A stretch of 64,000 bases of DNA from Beroe forskalii (lineage: Eukaryota > Ctenophora > Nuda > Beroida > Beroidae). Shown here piece after piece: positions 20,971 through 29,900 of this stretch (within the stretch, counting starts at the first letter, position 1; each line of letters opens with the position of its first letter). Both the position numbers and the translations under genes were made by a program. The notes under the pieces were generated by a model. It made no database searches. It had not been told where the DNA came from and saw nothing but the letters and a program-made list of their open reading frames with translations. Location of the stretch: NCBI GenBank assembly GCA_011033025.1, contig WFMF01000041.1:756053-820052 (forward strand), read 5' to 3'.

Positions 20971-22244
20971 TTATATCCGTAACCTATCAACTGCGGGCAG
21001 TTCCTCCTGAAGTGATTCCCGCCACAATTCCAGCAGCTAACTGTATAGTTATTCTGGCTGCCTGGTTGGAAGGATGGCATCCTGCTAGGTCTGAAGCTGC
21101 CAACCCTGTTACTAAAATTGGGTGGGTTATATCCTCTACCTGCAAAATTTTGTCCCGATCCAACACCACCACCGTTTTGTTGCTGACCTCCGTCATGAAA
21201 CGGATTAACCCTAGGTATGGAACCTGTAACCCCTGCTACCACGTCGCTGTAGGACCGCCGTGTTACAACGTTAACACCATGCTCGTCAGCGCTATGATTC
21301 CGTGCCTGATGCTCAACTTCACCACCCACCGAGTACAGGGGGTTGTCCACAACATGAGAGCTGTACTGAATTCCTCTTATCCGCTCTGTTTGAGTAGCAA
21401 GTTTAACAGCGGCCCTAAAATCACGAACATTATTTTCAAGAATACGTTCTCTGACCCTAGGGTCACTAGCTCCGGTAATGAGAGCATTGAGGCAACTGTC
21501 CTCCATGCTCTGACTGGAATCATATCCAGCCTTACTGGCTAGATCGCTGATTCGGAAGCCGAATTGTTCTACTGACTCGCCAGGCTTCTGTCTCATTGAT
21601 AGAAGCTCGGCCCTAGTAGCTGTGGCTTCTAGAGGGGGGAAGAGTTCATCAGTGTAACGTCTGATGAGGAGATCAATGTTAACCCTCTCGGAATTCGTGA
21701 GATCTAGTCCCTGTAACTTCTCCCACGTTTGTTCACACTGGACGTAGGAAAGCATGTATAGATCTAACCTGGTTCCCTGCAAGCCGCACAGTAACACGTG
21801 CTCTCTGAAGCGCTTTGCGAAGCGAGTGAAATTATGCCCCTTTTCGAATTTGAGGGGTTTCTCAGGCTTCGCAAAGACAGGCCTGATAAAACGGGGCGGG
21901 TTTACGCCCCCATCACCTACAGGGGTCCCCACGTTCCCAGGAAACACCTGTGCAGCGGGATTTAACTGGTGTTGCGAAACATTATGATTAATTTCCTTAT
22001 TTTCCTTATCCTGTAGTTCCATTTTGGCACTAATATTTGCCAAAATATTCGATTCAGCCACCTTTAACTCCGCACATCGCTTCTCGAGTGCACCTAGTTT
22101 ATTTTCGATTTCAGCGATTTGAGGACTTCCAGCCTCTAATCCGACTAAGCTTCCCTTAGCCGCACTAATCCTAGAGTCTACCACCGTTTTCTCTTTGATG
22201 ACAGTGGTTAACTGTTCTAAAATTACCCTTATATCAAAGGCCAT
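20928..22244 (-). CDS. Gag polyprotein (Ty3/Gypsy)
   Basis: A 438-codon frame from ATG at 22244-22242. Residues ~1-90 are charged and heptad-like, a likely coiled coil. Residues ~120-300 form the capsid-like region (FEKGHNFTRFAKRFREHV, WEKLQGL, LLSMRQKPGESVEQFGFRI, LITGASDPRVRERIL). Near the C-terminus a single CCHC zinc knuckle is seen as CWNCGGNHFRRNC. Gag packages the RNA and builds the particle. The stop codon lies just after the frameshift signal, so Gag is the default product and Gag-Pol the minor one. The frame is intact, unlike pol. Confidence 0.93.
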   Translation of the reverse strand: MAFDIRVILEQLTTVIKEKTVVDSRISAAKGSLVGLEAGSPQIAEIENKLGALEKRCAELKVAESNILANISAKMELQDKENKEINHNVSQHQLNPAAQVFPGNVGTPVGDGGVNPPRFIRPVFAKPEKPLKFEKGHNFTRFAKRFREHVLLCGLQGTRLDLYMLSYVQCEQTWEKLQGLDLTNSERVNIDLLIRRYTDELFPPLEATATRAELLSMRQKPGESVEQFGFRISDLASKAGYDSSQSMEDSCLNALITGASDPRVRERILENNVRDFRAAVKLATQTERIRGIQYSSHVVDNPLYSVGGEVEHQARNHSADEHGVNVVTRRSYSDVVAGVTGSIPRVNPFHDGGQQQNGGGVGSGQNFAGRGYNPPNFSNRVGSFRPSRMPSFQPGSQNNYTVSCWNCGGNHFRRNCPQLIGYGYNQRYHLNGYRMASQ

Positions 22245-22312
22245 TATTATAGTTGAAAATTTTTAACCACTGATAAATTTCCGTTGTTCTATTAAAAATA
22301 CTCAAGCAGTGA

Positions 22313-22330
22313 CGAGTTCCGAGGCCACCA
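22313..22330 (-). promoter_or_regulatory. Primer binding site
   Basis: Three bases after the 5' LTR, the minus strand reads TGGTGGCCTCGGAACTCG, beginning with the TGG expected to pair with a tRNA CCA end. The tRNA species is not assigned. Confidence 0.65.
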
Positions 22331-22333
22331 ATA

Positions 22334-23241
22334 TGTTGAAAAGGGATAAAACTAGGGTTAAGTTTGGTTCGGGCCGAGGGGTCTATTATGGGCTTACCTA
22401 AGTGTCACTGCTCGAGTAAAACAACGGATTGTTCAAAAGATAAAACAATACTAATTAGTTGACAGTCAATAAAATCTCCTGCCTAATAAGGTCACTTATA
22501 GTTAACAAGTTCCCTTAACGTAACTAACTTATAGTTAACAAGTTCGTTACAGTTTCCCTTCAGAAGTCACTTATAGTTAACAAGCTTCTTCTATGCCACA
22601 AGGTCACTTATAGTTAACAAGTTCCCTTTACGTAACTAACTTATAGTTAACAAGTTCGTTACAGTTCCCTTCAGAAGTCGCTTATAGTTAACAAGCTTCT
22701 TCTATGCCACAAGGTAACTTATAGTTAACAAGTTTCCTTCTGCAACCAACTTATAGTTAACAAGTTTGTCACAGTTCCCTTCAGAGGTTGCTTATAGTTA
22801 ACAAGCTTCCTCTTTGCCCACGAAACTGAAAGGTAAGAAATAGCTCCGGACCGCCCCTTATATACAACTCGTCTGTGGCTCATAACACGTGAGAAATGCT
22901 GCGTCAAGGTCACGTGGACAGTCACGTGTGTGCTAAAAATAGCCTAATCTAGATTCAAATGTTACGCCCATACGTTAAGTATTGACAGCCAAACTGCCAG
23001 TATCCTTTTCACTATCAAATAGGAGCAAAAGCAGCATATACAGGGAATACATAATTAGCTAAAAATAGAAACAGTTGCACACGCCCATGAACACCAAAGG
23101 AATGTGTATAACAAGATACTTAATGCCCGATTACGTAATCTGTTAATAAATATCATGATCACATACGCAGTCAAATATGCAATCTAAAAATAGCACATGT
23201 TTCGTTTATCTACTTCAAATGCCAAACTTCACCTTACAACA
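22334..23241 (-). repeat. 5' LTR with nine internal TTATAGTTAACAAG units
   Basis: 908 bp, the promoter-bearing LTR for the minus-strand element. Nine copies of CTTATAGTTAACAAG lie between about 22494 and 22806, arranged as three sets of three. The spacers alternate between AGTTCCC-, AGTTCG- and AGCTTC-type. On the minus strand these units are downstream of the TATA box and so would be transcribed in the R/U5 leader. Confidence 0.93.
22857..22864 (-). promoter_or_regulatory. LTR TATA box
   Basis: Minus-strand TATATAAG followed by a GC-rich stretch (GGGGCGGTCC). The same box is at 14043-14050 in the 3' LTR. Transcription should start some 25-35 bp further along the minus strand, near 22830. 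Confidence 0.65.
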
Positions 23242-24315
23242 CAGATGTCTCATGGGTGGTCAAATAGAAGTGTATCTGGTCATAAATTATGCGCTGAAAC
23301 CACTGAACCAATGATATTCGCCAGTTTTCCTTTGTTTTCCTGTAAAATCCAAAAAACCCTATTTTTACCTCTCAAAACAGTGATCCAGGACGTTCTTCAT
23401 TTCTGAGGCACCCAAGATCCGAAATCGAAAAGCTTTGGCTGATTGAGCTGAAAATTTGCACGCCATCCATGGACGACCTAAGAAAGACATACCATACTTC
23501 AGAATCCCGAAATCAGCCATTTTCTGTCTGTTATGGGGGTTAAAATCGCGTTTTTCGGCTTAAAAACTGCCTTTTTCGCCCCTTATTGGGCGTAGATGTC
23601 TCATGGGTGGTCAAATAGAAGTGTATCTGGTCATAAATTATGCGCCTGAAACCACTGAACCAATGATATTCGCCAGTTTTCCTTTGTTTTCCTGTAAAAT
23701 CCAAAAAACCCTATTTTTACCTCTCAAAACAGTGATCCAGGACGTTCTTCATTTCTGAGGCACCCAAGATCCGAAATCGAAAAGCTTTGGCCGATTGAGC
23801 TGAAAATTTGCACGCCATCCATGGACGACCTTAGAAAGACATACCATACTTCAGAATCCCGAAATCAGCCATTTTCTGTCTGTTATGGTGGGTTAAAATC
23901 GCGTTTTTCGGCTTAAAAACTGCCTTTTTCGCCCCTTATTGGGCGTAGATGTCTCATGGGTGGTCAAATAGAAGTGTATCTGGTCATAAATTATGCGCCT
24001 GAAACCACTGAACCAATGATATTCGCCAGTTTTCCTTTGTTTTCCTGTAAAATCCAAAAAACCCTATTTTACCTCTCAAAAACAGTGATCCAGGACGTTC
24101 TTCATTTCTGAGGCACCCAAGATCCGAAATCGAAAAGCTTTGGCTGATTGAGCTGAAAATTTGCACGCCATCCATGGACGACCTAAGAAGGACATACCAT
24201 ACTTCAGAATCCCGAAATCAGCCATTTTCTGTCTGTTATGGGGGTTAAAATCGCGTTTTCGGCTTAAAAACTGCCTTTTTTCGCCCCTTATTAGGCGTAG
24301 ATGTCTCATGGGTGG
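23242..24315. repeat. ~352 bp satellite, about three monomers between Gypsy and foldback element
   Basis: Direct continuation of the array at 12700-13518: the satellite word GATGTCTCATGGGTGG resumes right after the Gypsy target site. It stops at TCATGGGTGG where the foldback element begins. Confidence 0.95.
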
Positions 24316-24543
24316 AGTTCAATAAATTTTATATGAATGAACTTCATATGAACTTCACATGAATTCATATGAACTTCATATGAACTCCACCAAGTTCATA
24401 TGAACTTCATATGAATTCATATGAATTCATTAAACACGGATGAACTAGTCCACCAAAATTCAGCGAACTGAGATGCATATGAATTCATATGAATAAACTA
24501 GTTCATTTAAGTGAACTACGGGATGAACTTTGAGATGAACTCC

Positions 24544-24622
24544 GTTGAACTGCGTTGAACTGCGTTGAACTACGTTGAACTGCGTTGAACTGCGTTGAAC
24601 TGCGTTGAACTGCGTTGAACTG
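24544..24622. repeat. 10-bp GTTGAACTGC array, left
   Basis: Eight 10-bp units with first-unit variants CC and AC at the last two positions. The preceding GATGAACTTTGAGATGAAC block also recurs in direct orientation before the right array. Confidence 0.85.
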
Positions 24623-24718
24623 GAGTTCACCTGAGTTCATTTGAGTTCACCTGAGTTCATGTCACTCAATGCGAACAACATATGTTATTTTGGAAAAACT
24701 TAGCTTTGTAACAGAATA

Positions 24719-24776
24719 GACCTAAACGACTGTATGTTGCTGTAAAATAGTGCAGTAACATACAGTCGTTCAGGTC
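24719..24776. repeat. 24-bp-stem hairpin
   Basis: Arms 24719-24742 and 24753-24776 pair over 24 bp with only one mismatch and one G-T pair; the loop is 10 nt. It lies just inside the left 10-bp array. Confidence 0.75.
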
Positions 24777-24960
24777 TTAGGTCTTACTGTTAGTGTTACC
24801 CTACCCTCCACTGCGAGCACTTATTTTACGCAACACGTCCTTCCAAATTTCCAATTCCATTAGCTCATTAGGAATGAGAAAATAATAATGTAAATAGAAA
24901 TGTTATCTGACAGCTGAGGTGCCAGGTGGTCAATGACTTGACTCAACAACTGGACTTTAT

Positions 24961-25920
24961 GACTTGACTCGACTCGACGACTCGACTCGACTTGACGACT
25001 CGACGACTCGACGACTCGACGACTCGACGACTCGACTCGACGACGACTCGACGACTCAACCTCGACGACTCAGCTCGACGACTCGAACTCTCGACTCGAC
25101 TCGACTCGACGACTCGACTCGACGACTCGACTCGACTCGACGACTCGACTCGACTCGACGACTCGACTCGACTCGACTCGACGACTCGACTCGACGACTC
25201 GACTCGACGACTCGACTCGACGACTCGACTCGACTCGACGACTCGACGACTCGACGACTCGACTCGACTCGACGACTCGACTCGACTCGACTCGACGACT
25301 CGACGACTCGATGACTCGACGAATAAAATCGAAGACTCAAAGAATAAACTCGACGATTCGAGTCGTCGACGACTCGACGACTCGAGTCGACGAGTCGAGT
25401 CGAGTCGAGTCGACTCGAGTCGAGTCGAGTCGTCGTCGAGTCGAGTCGTCGAGTCGAGTCGTCGAGTCGACGAGTCGAGTCGTCGAGTCGAGTCGTCGAG
25501 TCGTCGAGTCGAGTCATGAGTCGAGTCGTCGAGTCGTCGAGTCGAGTCGTCGAGTCGTCGAGTCGTCGAGTCGAGTCGTCGAGTCGAGTCGTCGAGTCGA
25601 GTCGTCGAGTCGTCGAGTCGAGTCGTCGAGTCGAGTCGTCGAGTCGAGTCGTCGAGTCGAGTCGTCGAGTCGAGTCGTCGAGTCGAGTCGTCGAGTCAGT
25701 CGAGTCGTCGAGTCGAGTCGTCGAGTCGAGTCGTCGAGTCGAGTCGTCGAGTCGAGTCGTCGAGTCGTCGAGTCGTCGAGTCGAGTCGTCGAGTCGAGTC
25801 GTCGAGTCGTCGAGTCGAGTCGAGTCGTCGAGACGAGTCGTTGAGACGAGTCGTCGAGACAAGTCAGAGAGTCGTCAAATCGAGTCGTCGAGTTGAGTCA
25901 TCGAGTCGATTTGAGTCGTC
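24961..25920. repeat. Strand-switching GACTC/GAC minisatellite (~960 bp palindrome)
   Basis: The left part (about 24961-25345) is built almost wholly from the words GACTC and GAC; the right part (about 25386-25920) from GAGTC and GTC, their reverse complements. Both orientations mix at the centre (25346-25385). The long frames rich in D, S, T, R, L or in V, E, S, R on both strands come from the repeat and are not genes. Confidence 0.9.
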
Positions 25921-26240
25921 GAGAAACTGGTCGTAGAGTGACTCGAGTTAATTCATGACGTAAAAAGTGAAATTTTTTAGTTGTCACGTGACTGTACACT
26001 TAACAAGAATACGAAAAACCGTTTATGGAAGAGCTCAAGACTTGAGTCTGATTTAACTATTTAAAGAGGGGTTTAAATTTAATGGCCAATATTTGATTTT
26101 GGAAGCCCTTTTAGTGAAATGGATCAAGATGCAGCTAATTTGGTGAAGTTTAACGGCCTCTTTAAAATTGAAAAAAGCCTTTCAATAGGTGACGTCACTC
26201 AGCAGTCAACCGGAATGAGAGACTTATCGGGCATAGATCA
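25921..26240. other. Unique spacer within the foldback element
   Basis: About 320 bp of AT-rich sequence between the two palindromic tracts; no coding or RNA feature recognised. Confidence 0.45.
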
Positions 26241-26512
26241 GAGCAGCAACGCCACAAGGGCCCCATGGTATTGGTAGCGCCACGTTGACGCCAGGGCAGT
26301 GCTATGGTGTAAGCCACGAGGACGCCACTGCGGCGCCACGACGAAGCCATGAAGACGCCATGGCTTCACAGTGGCACTGCTGACTGCCATGATGTCACCG
26401 TGGCGCCTCGTGGCTTCATCGTTGCCCAGTAGTGGCGTCCTCTTGGCTTCACCATGGCACTGCCCTGGCGTCACCGCGGCACTGCGGTGCCGCCCTCGTG
26501 GCGTCGCTGTTC
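26241..26512. repeat. Strand-switching GCCAC/GTGGC tract
   Basis: The left half carries GCCAC(G) and GCCAT words, the right half GTGGC and ATGGC words. The outer blocks CAACGCCACAAGGGC and CCTCGTGGCGTCGCT are inverted matches. The centre is near 26375-26385. It is GC-rich against an AT-rich background. Confidence 0.75.
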
Positions 26513-26910
26513 CATGTTTTGATCCATGCCCGAAATATCTGTTAAGTTATCATTTTGACCTTCTAGATGAACTTCGAGATGAATTCGTTGAACTCCGTTG
26601 AACTGCGTTGAACTGCGTTGAACTCCGTTGAACTGCGTTGAACTCCGTTGAACTGGAGTCCGCGAGATGAACTTCCTAGTTCATATGAATTCAAGGCGAA
26701 CTGGAATGCATATGAGTTCATATGAATTCATATGCATCTCAGTTCACCAAACCCCGGTGAACTAGTTCATCCGTGTTTAATGAATTCATATGAATTCATA
26801 TGAAGTTCATATGAACTTGGTGGAGTTCATATGAAGTTCATATGAATTCATATGAAGTTCATATGAAGTTCATTCATATAAAAATTTATTGAACTGGTAA
26901 ACGCATTCAT

Positions 26911-29900
26911 GTGGTCAAATAGAAGTGTATCTGGTCATAAATTATGCGCCTGAAACCACTGAACCAATGATATTCGCCAGTTTTCCTTTGTTTTCCTGTA
27001 AAATCCAAAAAACCCTATTTTTACCTCTCAAAACAGTGATCCAGGACGTTCTTCATTTCTGAGGCACCCAAGATCCGAAATCGAAAAGCTTTGGCCGATT
27101 GAGCTGAAAATTTGCACTCCATCCATGGACGACCTTAGAAAGACATACCATACTTCAGAATCCCGAAATCAGCCATTTTCTGTCTGTTATGGGGGGTTAA
27201 AATCGCGTTTTTCGGCTTAAAAACTGCCTTTTTCGCCCCTTATTGGGCGTAGATGTCTCATGGGTGGTCAAATAGAAGTGTATCTGGTCATAAATTATGC
27301 GCCTGAAACCACTGAACCAATGATATTCGCCAGTTTTCCTTTGTTTTCCTGTAAAATCCAAAAACCCTATTTTTACCTCTCAAAACAGTGATCCAGGATG
27401 TTCTTCATTTCTGAGGCACCCAAGATCCGAAATCGAAAAGCTTTGGCCGATTGAGCTGAAAATTTGCACGCCATCCATGGACGACCTTGAAAGACATACC
27501 ATACTTCAGAATCCCCGAAATCAGCCATTTTCTGTCTGTTATGGTGGGTTAAATCGCGTTTTTCGGCTTAAAACTGCCTTTTTCGCCCCTTATTGGGCGT
27601 AGATGTCTCATGGGTGGTCAAATAGAAGTGTATCTGGTCATAAATTATGCGCCTGAAACCACTGAACCAATGATATTCGCCAGTTTTCCTTTGTTTTCCT
27701 GTAAAATCCAAAAAACCCTATTTTTACCTCTCAAAACAGTGATCCAGGACGTTCTTCATTTCTGAGGCACCCAAGATCAGAAATCGAAAAGCTTTGGCCG
27801 ATTGAGCTGAAAATTTGCACGCCATCCATGGACGACCTTAGAAAGACATACCATTCTTCAGAATCCCGAAATCAGCCATTTCTTGTCTGTTATGGGGGGT
27901 TAAAATCGCGTTTTTCGGCTTAAAAACTGCCTTTTTTCGCCCCTTATTGGGCGTAGATGCCTCATGGGTGGTCAAATAGAAGTGTATCTGGTCATAAATT
28001 ATGCGCCTGAAACCACTGAACCAATGATATATTCGCCAGTTTTCCTTTGTTTTCCTGTAAAATCCAAAAACCCTATTTTTACCTCTCAAAACAGTGATCC
28101 AGGACGTTCTTCATTTCTGAGGCACCCAAGATCCGAAATCGAAAAGCTTTGGCCGATTGAGCTGAAAATTTGCACGCCATCCATGGACGACCTTAGAAAG
28201 ACATACCATACTTCAGAATCCCGAAATCAGCCATTTTCTGTCTGTTATGGGGGGTTAAAATCGCGTTTTTCGGCTTAAAAACTGCCTTTTTTCGCCCCTT
28301 ATTGGGCGTAGATGTCTCATGGGTGGTCGAATAGAAGTGTATCTGGTCATAAATTATACGCCTGAAACCACTGAACCAATGATATTCGCCAGTTTTCCTT
28401 TGTTTTCCTGTAAAATCCAAAAAGCCCTATTTTTACCTCTCAAAACAGTGATCCAGGACGTTCTTCATTTCTGAGGCACCCAAGATCCGAAATCGAAAAG
28501 CTTTGGCTGATTGAGCTGAAAATTTGCACGCCATCCATGGACGACCTAAGAAAGACATACCATACTTCAGAATCCCGAAATCAGCCATTTTCTGTCTGTT
28601 ATGGGGGTTAAAATCGCGTTTTTCGGCTTAAAACTGCCTTTTTTCGCCCCTTTATTGGGCGTAGATGTCTCATGGGTGGTCAAATAGAAGTGTATCTGGT
28701 CATAAATTATGCGCCTGAAACCACTGAACCAATGATATTCGCCAGTTTTCCTTTGTTTTCCTGTAAAATCCAAAAACCCTATTTTTACCTCTCAAAACAG
28801 TGATCCAGGACGTTCTTCATTTCTGAGGCACCCAAGATCCGTAATCGAAAAGCTTTGGCCGATTGAGCTGAAAATTTGCACGCCATCCATGGACGACCTT
28901 AGAAAGACATACCATACTTCAGAATCCCGAAATCATCCATTTTCTGTCTGTTATGGGGGTTAAAATCGCGTTTTCGGCTAAAAACTGCCTTTTTTCGCCC
29001 CTTTATTGGGCGTAGATGCCTCATGGGTGGTCAAATAGAAGTGTATCTGGTCATAAATTATGCGCCTGAAACCACTGAACCAATGATATTCGCCAGTTTT
29101 CCTTTGTTTTCCTGTAAAATCCAAAAAACCCTATTTTTACCTCTCTTCATTTCTGAGGCACCCAAGATCCGAAATCGAAAAGCTTTGGCCGATTGAGCTG
29201 AAAATTTGCACACCATCCATGGACGACCTTAGAAAGACATACCATACTTCAGAATCCCGAAATCAGCCACTTTCTGTCTGTTATGGGGGGTTAAAATCGC
29301 GTTTTTCGGCTTAAAAACTGCCTTTTTTCGCCCCTTATTGGGCGTAGATGTCTCATGGGTGGTCAAATAGAAGTGTATCTGGTCATAAATTATGCGCCTG
29401 AAACCACTGAACCAATGATATTCGCCAGTTTTCCTTTGTTTTCCTGTAAAATCCAAAAACCCTATTTTTTACCTCTCAAAACAGTGATCCAGGACGTTCT
29501 TCATTTCTGAGGCACCCAAGATCCGAAATCGAAAAGCTTTGGCCAATTGAGCTGAAAATTTGCACGCCATCCATGGACGACCTTAAAAAGACATACCATA
29601 CTTCAGAATCCCGAAATCAGCCATTTTTTGTCTGTTATGGGGGTTAAAATCGCGTTTTTCGGCTTGAAAACTGCCTTTTTTCGCCCCTTATTGGGCGTAG
29701 ATGTCTCATGGGTGGTCAAATAGAAGTGTATCTGGTCATAAATTATGCGCCTGAAACCACTGAACCAATGATATTCGCCAGTTTTCCTTTGTTTTCCTGT
29801 AAAATCCAAAAAACCCTATTTTTACCTCTCAAAACAGTGATCCAGGATGTTCTTCATTTCTGAGGCACCCAAGATCCGAAATCGAAAAGCTTTGGCCGAT

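Larger units (their letters stand above)
13519..23241 (-). mobile_element. Ty3/Gypsy LTR retrotransposon inserted in the satellite
   Basis: Two direct repeats of about 906 bp, each TG...CA, bound a minus-strand internal region with gag, protease, RT, RNase H and integrase in Ty3/Gypsy order. The flanking CAGA (13515-13518 and 23242-23245) is a target duplication of the satellite word GCAGATGTC; because bases are shared, it could also be read as CAGAT or CAGATG with shifted ends. The element is 9723 bp, or about 8.15 kb without the Penelope-like insert at about 16.67-18.24 kb. LTRs are very similar but not identical, so insertion is fairly recent. The pol frame is broken by small indels near 14985, 19085-19150 and 19310 and by the nested insert, so this copy is not autonomous as read. 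Confidence 0.93.
24316..26895. mobile_element. 2.6 kb foldback-like element inserted in the satellite
   Basis: The ends AGTTCAATAAATTT and AAATTTATTGAACT are inverted. Inverted homology continues for about 190 bp (24316-24505 and 26705-26895), made of TTCATATGAA words. Inside the arms lie 10-bp GTTGAACTGC arrays, in the same orientation at both sides (24544-24622 and 26587-26655). The centre has a strong hairpin, a ~960 bp strand-switching GACTC minisatellite and a ~270 bp strand-switching GCCAC tract. Satellite is cut at GGGTGG and resumes at GTGGTCAAAT (26911). The 15 bp GGTAAACGCATTCAT between (26896-26910) are neither satellite nor arm. No transposase is encoded; mobility is inferred from the structure. 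Confidence 0.75.

Noticed and set aside
22494..22806. CRISPR-like array in the LTR
   Set aside because: Repeats are short, spacers are themselves repeated, the copy in the other LTR is the same, and the genome is eukaryotic.
24964..25896. Long overlapping open frames (up to 268 codons) rich in D/S/T/R/L or V/E/S/R
   Set aside because: They come from GACTC/GAC words that lack stops in several frames on both strands; no domain, no codon signal.
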